A stretch of 5,087 bases of DNA, from the NCBI GenBank assembly GCA_009930355.1, contig RZYK01000150.1:1-5087 (forward strand). The letters are read 5' to 3'. Each line of letters starts with the position of its first letter. The stretch's first letter is position 1. The notes below the pieces were generated by a model. The model saw only the letters and a program-made list of their open reading frames with translations. It searched no databases and was not told the DNA's origin. Positions 1 to 5,087 of this stretch are shown here, piece by piece. The position numbers and the translations under genes were made by a program. This stretch comes from Campylobacterota bacterium. Its GTDB lineage: Bacteria; Campylobacterota; Campylobacteria; Campylobacterales; Sulfurospirillaceae.

Positions 1-814
1 CAGACGTTTTTTTATAGAAGAGATTTTAAAAATGCCACACGATGATAACATTGATGTGGAAAGAGTCGTGCGTTACATCTCAGGCATGGGTGGCGATGCG
101 CTCAAACGCATTGGGCAAGAGGCTGCACTTTTTGCCGCACGCAAAGGTTTTAAATCGATTAGCGAAGAGATGCTTTTAGAGCAGATCAATGTCATTAAAT
201 ATGGCGCAAAATTGGAAAATAAACAGATTCGTGATATTGAGATGTCTATGGCAAAAACAGCCTACCATGAAGCAGGGCATGCGGTGCTTTCTTACGTGCT
301 TACCCCTTCGATTAAAATTGAGCAAGTCACCGTTGCGCCTCGTAGTGATGCTTTGGGGTTTGTCTCCTACCACCACGATGATTATATTGATGCGATTTCT
401 AAAAAAGAACTTTTTGCCAATATGTGTATTTTATTGGCTGGGCGCATTGCCAAGATGGAACGATTTGGGCAAGCAGGAATGGAGAGTGGGGCGATGAATG
501 ACCTTGAAGTGGCAACCATGCAAGCCTATGCTGCCATTGCACTCTTTGATATGGATGAGGAGTTAGGCTACATTAATGTCAATGGCATTGAGTCAGAATA
601 CGATAAAGAGTTACTTTCAACAAAGATTGAAGAGCGCCTTTTAGTATGGATGAAAGCCGCACAAACACAGACCGAAAAAGAGGTGAAACGTTTATGGCCC
701 GCCATTGAAGCGGTGGCATTGGCGTTATTGCAAAAAGAGATGATAGATGGCATAGAGCTTAAAAATATCATTGAGGCAAAACTCACAGATGAAATAAAAA
801 AGAGGGAAAAATAA
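1..814 (+). CDS. FtsH-type AAA+ zinc metalloprotease, C-terminal part (5' end outside window)
   Basis: An open frame from the left edge (first full codon at base 2) encodes the last 270 residues of an FtsH-family membrane-anchored ATP-dependent protease, which degrades misfolded or regulatory proteins. Visible first is the end of the AAA+ module: the helical lid, with GGDALKRIGQEAALFAARKG at bases 89-148. The peptidase M41 domain follows. Its zinc motif HEAGH is at 266-280, with the catalytic Glu between the two His ligands. SGAMNDLEVAT at about 485-517 supplies the expected third ligand, Asp. The Walker motifs and any N-terminal membrane segments lie outside the window. About 182 residues run from HEAGH to the stop, against about 228 in E. 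coli FtsH, and the lid sequence departs from the canonical GFSGADL. It may therefore be the second, divergent FtsH paralogue found in Campylobacterota (HP0286-like) rather than the main FtsH; that is an inference, so I give no symbol. It converges on the tRNA gene. ATG at 32 lies inside the conserved lid and is not the start. Confidence 0.9.
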   Translation, partial: RRFFIEEILKMPHDDNIDVERVVRYISGMGGDALKRIGQEAALFAARKGFKSISEEMLLEQINVIKYGAKLENKQIRDIEMSMAKTAYHEAGHAVLSYVLTPSIKIEQVTVAPRSDALGFVSYHHDDYIDAISKKELFANMCILLAGRIAKMERFGQAGMESGAMNDLEVATMQAYAAIALFDMDEELGYINVNGIESEYDKELLSTKIEERLLVWMKAAQTQTEKEVKRLWPAIEAVALALLQKEMIDGIELKNIIEAKLTDEIKKREK

Positions 815-828
815 AATAAGAAGTTTGG

Positions 829-904
829 TGGTGGCTGGAGACGGAATCGAACCGCCGACACGGAGATTTTCAGTCTCCTGCTCTACCGACTGAGCTATCC
901 AGCC
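829..904 (-). tRNA. tRNA-Phe (anticodon GAA)
   Basis: The - strand folds into a complete 76-nt cloverleaf. The acceptor stem is GGCTGGA (904-898) paired with TCCAGCC (839-833), all seven pairs Watson-Crick. The D arm is GCTC-AGTCGGTA-GAGC. The anticodon arm GGAGA-CTGAAAA-TCTCC puts GAA at 871-869, which reads UUC and UUU (Phe). The T arm is GGCGG-TTCGATT-CCGTC with one G-T pair. The discriminator is A and the terminal CCA is encoded (831-829). The D-loop and T-loop sequences match bacterial tRNA-Phe closely. The gene lies 52 bp downstream of murD on the same strand, with its own promoter between them, and its 3' end is 14 bp from the convergent protease stop codon. Confidence 0.97.
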
Positions 905-922
905 ACGCTTTGAAGAGTTGAA

Positions 923-928
923 ATTATA
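923..928 (-). promoter_or_regulatory. -10 box (TATAAT) of the tRNA-Phe promoter
   Basis: A perfect TATAAT on the - strand lies in the 52-bp gap between the murD stop and tRNA-Phe. Transcription would start near 916-917, about a dozen bases before the mature tRNA. No TTGACA-like -35 is seen at 16-18 bp spacing, only T-rich sequence (AAGTTTTTAAGC). That fits Campylobacterota sigma-70 promoters, which as a group often lack a -35 box. Function is inferred from sequence and position. Confidence 0.7.
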
Positions 929-929
929 G

Positions 930-944
930 CTTAAAAACTTTAAG
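930..944. repeat. Short inverted repeat CTTAAA-AAC-TTTAAG beside the tRNA promoter
   Basis: Two perfect 6-bp arms (930-935 and 939-944) flank a 3-base loop immediately upstream of the tRNA-Phe -10 box. The hairpin would be all A/T plus one G-C pair, and on the - strand no T-run follows it. It is therefore a poor terminator for murD, and may simply be part of the AT-rich -35 region. Confidence 0.35.
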
Positions 945-956
945 AGTAGCTTAGGC

Positions 957-2150
957 TCAAGAAAGAGCCAAAGCCTTAAATAAATCACCTCTGTGAGCAT
1001 ACGATTTGAACTGGTCAAGGCTCGCAGCAGCAGGAGAGAGAAGGGCAACGCTTTTGGTGGTGTGGAGGGCATGAATCTGCTTCATGGCTTCTTCAAGTAC
1101 GAAGCATTTAGAAAGCCACAGTCCCTCTCTTTGGGCAAAGGTAGCCAGTCGTTCGGTATTGGAGCCAATGGCAAATATCTTTACATGTAAAGGTTTCATA
1201 AAGTCAAAAAGCTCTTGCAAATCGACTCCTTTATCATCACCGCCTAAAACGAGTAAAATTTCTTCATCTTTATAGCGTTTAAGCGCTTCAATGGTCGCAT
1301 CCACATTGGTTCCCTTAGAGTCATCCACCCATAAACGTCCTTGTTTATCGTGGAACTCTTCAATTTTGTAGTGATCGATTTTGAAGGTATTGATGAGGTC
1401 ATAATCAACTGTATCCAAAAGAATTTTTTGAGCGGCCATGGCAAGAACAGCATCGAGTAAAAACGGTGTTTTAAAGTTTACTTTTGAAAGTTCTATGCCT
1501 AATTGTTGGGCTAAATCTTCCTCATTCTCATACGCAATCACATGGGCTAAGGTTTGAATCGCAGCGTGTGCTTTTGGCAAGATAGCCACACTTCCCTCAC
1601 GCATACGTTTTAATGGTGAGAGTTTGGCGTCTATGTACGCTTCCATGCTTCCATGCCATGTTAGATGGTCAGGCTTAATGGGCAAGAGCAGATAAATATC
1701 GGGTGCGGTGAGCTTCGTGTAGTGAAAGGTAAACGAACTGGTTTCTAAGACCCAAATGGGTGCTTTTTCATCCAACTCTGATAGAGGTGTCCCAATATTT
1801 CCACCCGCAAGTGCACCTTGTTTTTCTAAGAGAAATTGGCACATTTGGGTGGTGGTGGTTTTGCCATTGGTGCCACTAATCCAGATGCTAAAAGGCATTG
1901 CCTCTTTAAAAAAGTCATATTCGCTGGTGACATGAAGGGCTTTTTGAATAAGTGGATGCTCTGTTGGAAAGCCTGGACTTGGAATCTCTATACTGCTTTT
2001 CTCAGGCTCGAACATCGCGGGAGGAAGCAGGAGGTTTCCGTATTCATCTTCACCTTTACATGTAAAGGCATCATCAAAAATTTGGCAGTTTCCTGCATAG
2101 CGTTTTGCAATTGCTTTGGTGGTTTTTCCGTGTCCAAAAAGTGTTATCAT
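957..2150 (-). CDS. murD: MurD, UDP-N-acetylmuramoyl-L-alanine--D-glutamate ligase
   Basis: This cytoplasmic Mur ligase adds D-glutamate to UDP-MurNAc-L-Ala using ATP, an essential step of peptidoglycan precursor synthesis. The 397-residue protein has the three-domain Mur layout. The N-terminal substrate domain starts MITLFGHGKTT and has SPG at 58-60. The central ATPase has P-loop GTNGKTTT at 93-100, ETSSF at 136-140, PDHLTWHGS at 160-168 and K176, the expected carbamylated lysine. The C-terminal domain has DDSKGTN at 276-282, LGGDDKG at 302-308 and LSPAAASLDQF at 371-381. I chose ATG 2150 because it overlaps the mraY stop as ATGA and gives the family's N-terminus; ATG 2234 in the same frame would add 28 residues inside mraY. 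There is no clear Shine-Dalgarno, so translational coupling to mraY is likely. At under 400 residues it is shorter than the usual 440-450. The canonical HN..N motif before the C-terminal domain reads TPFLLDA (228-234), apparently lineage-typical. Two TTTACATGTAAA palindromes lie inside. Confidence 0.96.
   Translation of the reverse strand: MITLFGHGKTTKAIAKRYAGNCQIFDDAFTCKGEDEYGNLLLPPAMFEPEKSSIEIPSPGFPTEHPLIQKALHVTSEYDFFKEAMPFSIWISGTNGKTTTTQMCQFLLEKQGALAGGNIGTPLSELDEKAPIWVLETSSFTFHYTKLTAPDIYLLLPIKPDHLTWHGSMEAYIDAKLSPLKRMREGSVAILPKAHAAIQTLAHVIAYENEEDLAQQLGIELSKVNFKTPFLLDAVLAMAAQKILLDTVDYDLINTFKIDHYKIEEFHDKQGRLWVDDSKGTNVDATIEALKRYKDEEILLVLGGDDKGVDLQELFDFMKPLHVKIFAIGSNTERLATFAQREGLWLSKCFVLEEAMKQIHALHTTKSVALLSPAAASLDQFKSYAHRGDLFKALALS
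1179..1192. repeat. Palindrome copy 1, CTTTACATGTAAAG (in murD)
   Basis: A perfect 14-bp palindrome inside murD. Read on the - strand it encodes the LHVK of PLHVKIF (protein residues about 321-324) with codons TTA CAT GTA AAG. It is one of four copies of TTTACATGTAAA in the window. The site is not at a promoter or gene end. Confidence 0.85.
2053..2068. repeat. Palindrome copy 2, CCTTTACATGTAAAGG (in murD)
   Basis: A perfect 16-bp palindrome inside murD, 875 bp from copy 1 centre to centre. It is read in a different frame from the other copies: TTT ACA TGT AAA gives FTCK (residues about 29-32). So protein sequence cannot be what keeps the repeat. Confidence 0.85.
2147..2150 (-). other. mraY stop / murD start overlap (ATGA)
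   Basis: On the - strand the four bases ATGA hold the murD start ATG (2150-2148) and the mraY stop TGA (2149-2147). No purine-rich Shine-Dalgarno is evident in the bases just before it. This points to re-initiation or translational coupling, and it fixes the murD start. Confidence 0.85.
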
Positions 2151-3211
2151 CGTATTTTCAATGCCGTAAGTGCTAAAAGATTTGACATGAGCGCAATAAT
2201 CCAAAATCTCACGATAATCTTGTTTTCTGGCCAACCTTTCACCTCAAAATGGTGATGAATTGGCGCCATAAGGAAGATACGCTTTTTACGTGTCTTGTAA
2301 CTTCCTACCTGTAAAATAACCGAAACTGTCTCTAAAACAAATACAAATCCAATCAAAAGCAATAAAATTTCATTTTTAGAAATAATCGCCATATAGCCAA
2401 TGAATGCTCCAACACTCAAGCTTCCACTATCGCCCATAAAAACCTCGGCTGGATAACAATTAAACCATAAAAAGCCGACCAATGAGCCCATAACCGCTGT
2501 GGCGACGATAACCACTTCACCACTACCTCCGACTTTTGGAAGGAGCAAGTATCCACTTAAAAAGGCATTGCCTCCGACATAAACGAATACGGCAAGTGAG
2601 AGAATAGAGAGGATAGAAGGTACGGTTGCTAGCCCATCAAGCCCATCGGTAAGATTGACGGCGTTGCTTGAGGAAATCATAACCAATACCCAAAAACCGA
2701 GCGCTAAAAGATGCATATCAAAAAGAGGGTATTTGTAAAAAGGGATAAAAAAGGTGGTGTCCAAATCAACATTTTTATATAAAATCCATGCGACAATCGA
2801 AGAGGCAAGGATTTGAAACATCAGTTTTGCACGAGGGGTTAGACCTGCGGTGTTGCTTTTACCCAAAATTTTGGAGAGGTCATCTTTCATGCCAATCAGC
2901 CCAAAGAGCAAAATACATGTAAGCGAAGAGATGACAAAAATGTTATTAAGGCGGGCACACAAAAGCACGGCAAGGGTTGCTGCACACAAAAAGACAATGC
3001 CTCCCATGGTAGGCGTTTTTCCTTTTTGCTGATGCGTTTGGGGGGCAAGGGCGTAAATAGGTTGGTTGGCATTGCGTGCTTTGGCCCATTTGATAAACTT
3101 TGGCATCAGGTAAACGGTGAAAATAAAGGCTAAGAAAAAGGCGATTCCTGCACGAACAGTAATATACTGAAGGAGGTTAATGGATGTGAGTTTGTAAAGA
3201 GCATACAGCAT
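2147..3211 (-). CDS. mraY: MraY, phospho-N-acetylmuramoyl-pentapeptide-transferase
   Basis: This inner-membrane enzyme transfers phospho-MurNAc-pentapeptide from UDP to undecaprenyl phosphate, making lipid I. The 354 residues form a polytopic membrane protein with strongly hydrophobic segments at roughly 20-38, 71-88, 91-109, 130-146, 166-182, 196-216, 231-250, 264-277, 281-303 and 334-350, matching the family's ten helices. Signature motifs are TPTMGG at 66-71, the Asp pair D110-D111, NAVNLTDGLDGLA at 183-195, FMGDSGSL at 258-265 and APIHHHFE at 316-323. I chose ATG 3211 because GGAAG (3224-3220) sits 8 bases upstream. An in-frame ATG at 3226 would add only MEVPF and lacks a ribosome binding site. 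The stop overlaps the murD start by four bases, so the two genes are cotranscribed. The pair is a remnant of the dcw cell-wall cluster that is scattered in this phylum (established knowledge). A degenerate palindrome copy lies at 2914-2921. Confidence 0.97.
   Translation of the reverse strand: MLYALYKLTSINLLQYITVRAGIAFFLAFIFTVYLMPKFIKWAKARNANQPIYALAPQTHQQKGKTPTMGGIVFLCAATLAVLLCARLNNIFVISSLTCILLFGLIGMKDDLSKILGKSNTAGLTPRAKLMFQILASSIVAWILYKNVDLDTTFFIPFYKYPLFDMHLLALGFWVLVMISSSNAVNLTDGLDGLATVPSILSILSLAVFVYVGGNAFLSGYLLLPKVGGSGEVVIVATAVMGSLVGFLWFNCYPAEVFMGDSGSLSVGAFIGYMAIISKNEILLLLIGFVFVLETVSVILQVGSYKTRKKRIFLMAPIHHHFEVKGWPENKIIVRFWIIALMSNLLALTALKIR
2914..2921. repeat. Degenerate palindrome copy, TACATGTA (in mraY)
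   Basis: An 8-bp palindromic core with the flanks decayed or never present (AAATACATGTAAGC on the + strand). It lies in mraY and encodes LTCI within a membrane segment. Its relation to the four full copies is uncertain and may be chance. Confidence 0.35.
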
Positions 3212-3219
3212 AAAGGGGA

Positions 3220-3224
3220 CTTCC
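3220..3224 (-). promoter_or_regulatory. Ribosome binding site of mraY (GGAAG)
   Basis: GGAAG on the - strand ends 8 bases before ATG 3211. It lies within the five-codon extension that ATG 3226 would give, so it decides in favour of the shorter start. Confidence 0.65.
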
Positions 3225-3278
3225 ATATATTTTTATAAAAGCAACATTTTAGTAATATATTGCTTATAAGCTGATAAC

Positions 3279-3284
3279 AAAGGG
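3279..3284 (+). promoter_or_regulatory. Ribosome binding site of gpmI (AAAGGG)
   Basis: The purine run AAAGGG ends 6 bases before TTG 3291. It is the main support for a TTG start, since an in-frame stop (TAA 3267-3269) closes the frame upstream and no ATG or GTG lies between. Confidence 0.7.
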
Positions 3285-3290
3285 TACGAT

Positions 3291-4781
3291 TTGAAAGCAG
3301 AGATTCAAAAAACCTTACTGATTATTACCGATGGTATTGGTCACAATGAAAGTGAGGTAGCAAATGCATTTGCAAAAGCCCATAAACCAACGTACGATAA
3401 ATTATTTAAAAGCGTTCCTTATACGTTCATTCGCACCTCAGGATTGAGTGTTGGACTTCCAGAAGGACAAATGGGCAATAGTGAAGTAGGGCACATGTGC
3501 ATCGGCAGTGGGCGTATTTTGTACCAAAATTTGGTCAAAATTTCACTCGCAGCGCAAGATGGCTCTTTAGCGAAAAACAAAGCACTTCAAGAACTTTTAC
3601 ATGTAAAAGGGTCTATTCATATTATTGGGTTAGTGAGTGATGGGGGTGTGCATTCGCATATTGAGCATATCATGGCATTAGCACGTATCGCAGAAGCGAG
3701 TGGGAAAAACGTTTTTTTACATATTATTACTGATGGAAGAGATGTTTCTCCTACGTCTGGTCTGGGATTTGTGGAGCAATTGGAGAGTCTGTGCAATGAG
3801 AACATTCACATTGCTTCCATTTCAGGACGTTTCTTTAGCATGGATAGGGATAATCGCTGGGAGAGGGTTGAGCAAGGGTACCGTGTGATGGTCGATGCAG
3901 AGCCTAAAACATCTTTACATGTAAAAGCGTACATGCAAAGTATGTATGATAAAGGTGTGAGCGATGAGTTTATTGAACCTGTCGCATTTGAAGCGTATGG
4001 TGGGATGAAAAGTGACGATGGGGTGATTTTCGCCAATTTTAGAAATGATCGTATGCGTGAACTCTCTCGTGCCATTGGCTTTGAAGCGTTTAGCGAATTT
4101 CCTCGCACCCTTAATGGCGTTGCTTGCATTACCATGACAGAGTACGATAGTAGTTATCCTTTTCCTATTATGTTTGAAGCTGATACGCCTCAACATACGC
4201 TTAGCGATGTGATTGCCGATGCAGGGCTTTCACAGTTTCATACGGCTGAGACGGAAAAATATGCGCATGTGACTTTCTTTTTTAATGGTGGAATTGAAGA
4301 GCCAAAAGTAGGGGAGACAAGGTTTTTAGTGCCTAGTCCAAAGGTTAAAACCTATGATTTGCAACCTGAAATGAGTGCGCATGCGGTGGGTGATGCTGTC
4401 TTAAAAGCGATGGATGAAGCGTATGATTTTATTGTCGTGAATTTTGCCAATGGCGATATGGTCGGACACACGGGAAGTTTGGAAGCAGGTATTAAAGCGG
4501 TTGAAGCGGTGGATGCAGAGCTGGGGCGTTTGTTTGAAAAAGCCAAAGTGACGAATTATTCTATTGTGCTTACGAGTGATCATGGCAATTGTGAACAGAT
4601 GTTTGATAGTGAAGAGAAAACATTGACCAATCATACAACCTTTGATGTGTATGGTTTTGTGATGGATAAACGGGTGAAACGTGTTAACAAAGGTGGGCTT
4701 AATAATATTGCTCCAACGGTTTTAAAGCTCATGGGTTTACCCATCCCTCAAGAGATGGATGCGCCATTAGTTGAATTTTAA
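3291..4781 (+). CDS. gpmI: GpmI, 2,3-bisphosphoglycerate-independent phosphoglycerate mutase
   Basis: This cytosolic Mn-dependent enzyme interconverts 3- and 2-phosphoglycerate in glycolysis and gluconeogenesis. At 496 residues it is close to the usual length of about 510. The alkaline-phosphatase-like domain is split around the phosphotransferase domain, as the family requires. Metal and catalytic residues are D14 (ITDG), the phosphorylated Ser S64 in NSEVGH, H121 in SDGGVHSH, TDGRD 147-151, the GRFFSMDRDNRW block 179-190, RNDRM 251-255, K323 in EKYAHVTFF, D389 and H393 in NFANGDMVGHTG, D430 and H431 in TSDHGNCE, and H448 in NHTTF. All expected ligands are present, so it should be active. 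The start is TTG 3291, backed by AAAGGG six bases upstream; the next Met, M61, lies beyond the first metal ligand. It diverges from mraY and is followed 30 bp later by fabG, probably as one operon. Two TTTACATGTAAA palindromes lie inside, each encoding LHVK. Confidence 0.97.
   Translation: MKAEIQKTLLIITDGIGHNESEVANAFAKAHKPTYDKLFKSVPYTFIRTSGLSVGLPEGQMGNSEVGHMCIGSGRILYQNLVKISLAAQDGSLAKNKALQELLHVKGSIHIIGLVSDGGVHSHIEHIMALARIAEASGKNVFLHIITDGRDVSPTSGLGFVEQLESLCNENIHIASISGRFFSMDRDNRWERVEQGYRVMVDAEPKTSLHVKAYMQSMYDKGVSDEFIEPVAFEAYGGMKSDDGVIFANFRNDRMRELSRAIGFEAFSEFPRTLNGVACITMTEYDSSYPFPIMFEADTPQHTLSDVIADAGLSQFHTAETEKYAHVTFFFNGGIEEPKVGETRFLVPSPKVKTYDLQPEMSAHAVGDAVLKAMDEAYDFIVVNFANGDMVGHTGSLEAGIKAVEAVDAELGRLFEKAKVTNYSIVLTSDHGNCEQMFDSEEKTLTNHTTFDVYGFVMDKRVKRVNKGGLNNIAPTVLKLMGLPIPQEMDAPLVEF
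3594..3609. repeat. Palindrome copy 3, CTTTTACATGTAAAAG (in gpmI)
   Basis: A perfect 16-bp palindrome inside gpmI, encoding LLHVK at residues 102-106 with codons CTT TTA CAT GTA AAA. It has one extra T/A pair in each arm compared with copy 1 and the same outer C and G. Confidence 0.85.
3913..3927. repeat. Palindrome copy 4, CTTTACATGTAAAAG (in gpmI)
   Basis: TTTACATGTAAA is perfect over 12 bp (3914-3925), with the usual outer C and G but one extra A on the right. It lies 318 bp from copy 3 in the same gene and encodes SLHVK (residues 208-212). Confidence 0.82.
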
Positions 4782-4799
4782 ACGAATCAATTTACATAT

Positions 4800-4806
4800 A
4801 GAAGGA
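4800..4806 (+). promoter_or_regulatory. Ribosome binding site of fabG (AGAAGGA)
   Basis: A strong Shine-Dalgarno, AGAAGGA, lies 5 bases before ATG 4812 in the 30-bp gpmI-fabG gap. The gap shows no terminator hairpin, which supports cotranscription with gpmI. Confidence 0.75.
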
Positions 4807-4811
4807 AAACA

Positions 4812-5087
4812 ATGAAATTTAGTGGAAAAAATGTTTTAGTCACAGGTGCGGCAAGTGGTATTGGTAAAGAGATAGCATTGACATTGGCCAGTTATGGGCT
4901 TAAAGTGTGGGTGAATTATCGTTCTCGTCCAGAACAAGCCGATGCGATTAAGGCAGAAATTGAAGCCAATGGCGGTGTCGCAGCGTTGATTGGGTTTGAT
5001 GTTGCGGATGAAGAAGCGTTTGTTGAAGGGATTAAAACGATTGTGGATAGTGATGGTGAGCTCTCTTATTTGGTCAATAATGCAGGC
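4812..5087 (+). CDS. fabG: FabG, 3-oxoacyl-[acyl-carrier-protein] reductase, N-terminal part (3' end outside window)
   Basis: The first 92 residues of a classical short-chain dehydrogenase/reductase are visible. The Rossmann glycine motif TGAASGIG is at 11-18. NYRS at 35-38 has an Arg suited to NADPH binding. The DV pair at 63-64 normally contacts adenine, and NNAG at 89-92 ends exactly at the window edge. The catalytic Ser, Tyr and Lys lie outside. FabG reduces 3-oxoacyl-ACP to 3-hydroxyacyl-ACP in fatty-acid elongation. The start is ATG 4812 with AGAAGGA five bases upstream. Other SDR enzymes share these motifs. I call fabG because it begins like FabG and because gpmI-fabG, with acpP nearby, is as I recall the order in Campylobacter. 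The substrate is therefore partly inferred from context. Confidence 0.85.
   Translation, partial: MKFSGKNVLVTGAASGIGKEIALTLASYGLKVWVNYRSRPEQADAIKAEIEANGGVAALIGFDVADEEAFVEGIKTIVDSDGELSYLVNNAG

Larger units (their letters stand above)
3212..3290. promoter_or_regulatory. Divergent promoter region between mraY-murD and gpmI-fabG
   Basis: This 79-bp very AT-rich gap must serve both directions. On the - strand TATATT (3259-3254) would start an mraY transcript near 3247; TATAAA (3237-3232) is also possible but leaves almost no leader before the ribosome site. On the + strand TATAAG (3265-3270) or TAATAT/TATATT (3253-3261) could drive gpmI. No convincing -35 is seen for either. The region holds three perfect palindromes: TTTTATAAAA (3231-3240), AATATATT (3254-3261) and GCTTATAAGC (3262-3271). 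That a promoter region exists here is well supported by gene layout; the exact boxes are guesses. Confidence 0.5.

Noticed and set aside
785..828. Intrinsic terminator downstream of tRNA-Phe (- strand)
   Set aside because: The - strand is very T-rich here, but I find no GC-rich hairpin before the T runs, and most of the stretch is the coding end of the convergent protease gene.
725..1072. 115-codon - strand open frame across tRNA-Phe
   Set aside because: It runs through the tRNA and into both neighbouring genes; its peptide includes the translated tRNA (WIAQSVEQ type), a common false gene.
2151..2234. Longer murD start at ATG 2234 (28 extra residues)
   Set aside because: It lies wholly within mraY, gives a non-family N-terminus, and the ATGA overlap at 2147-2150 is the typical coupled start.
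1836..2255. 139-codon + strand open frame opposite murD/mraY
   Set aside because: It is antisense to two well-supported genes, resembles no family I know, and has low-complexity Gly/Phe/Cys-rich runs typical of shadow frames.
3212..3226. Longer mraY start at ATG 3226
   Set aside because: It adds only five residues and has no ribosome site; GGAAG at 3224-3220 serves ATG 3211.
3491..3500. GCACATGTGC palindrome in gpmI as a further copy of the repeat
   Set aside because: It shares the ACATGT core only, lacks the T/A flanks, and encodes the conserved GHMC next to the catalytic NSEVGH, so protein constraint explains it.
4782..4811. Terminator or promoter between gpmI and fabG
   Set aside because: The 30-bp gap has no hairpin and no convincing -10 at proper distance; cotranscription is simpler.

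Overview
The window looks like a chromosomal housekeeping segment of a Campylobacterota (Epsilonproteobacteria) member, most likely a Sulfurospirillum-like organism. That assignment is an inference from three things: moderately AT-rich DNA, protein sequences that resemble Campylobacter MurD, MraY and GpmI as I remember them, and the gene order murD-mraY facing away from gpmI-fabG, which as I recall also occurs in Campylobacter jejuni. I see no sign of a prophage, transposon, CRISPR array or defence island.

Layout, left to right. The C-terminal 270 residues of an FtsH-type AAA+ zinc metalloprotease enter from the left edge on the + strand and stop at 814. Fourteen bases later, convergent on the - strand, is a complete tRNA-Phe (GAA) with an encoded CCA end and its own TATAAT promoter just upstream. 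The - strand pair mraY then murD follows, with coding regions 3211..2147 and 2150..957. They share an ATGA stop/start overlap and encode consecutive steps of peptidoglycan precursor synthesis: murD makes UDP-MurNAc-L-Ala-D-Glu in the cytoplasm and mraY makes lipid I at the membrane. A 79-bp divergent promoter region (3212-3290) separates them from the + strand gene gpmI (cofactor-independent phosphoglycerate mutase, TTG start). Thirty bases after gpmI comes fabG (3-oxoacyl-ACP reductase), which is cut by the right edge exactly after its NNAG motif. The window is almost fully coding, and no stretch over 300 bases lacks a gene.

The one signal the genes do not explain is a repeated perfect palindrome, consensus CTTT(T)ACATGT(A)AAAG. 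It occurs four times in about 2.75 kb, always inside coding sequence (twice in murD, twice in gpmI), with a degenerate fifth copy in mraY. A given 12-mer is expected far less than once in 5 kb. It is read in two different frames (LHVK or TCK peptides) and sits where the proteins appear poorly conserved. This suggests a DNA-level function or a spreading small palindrome, similar in concept to the HIP1 octamer of cyanobacteria or to DNA uptake sequences. It is the best candidate for something undescribed here.
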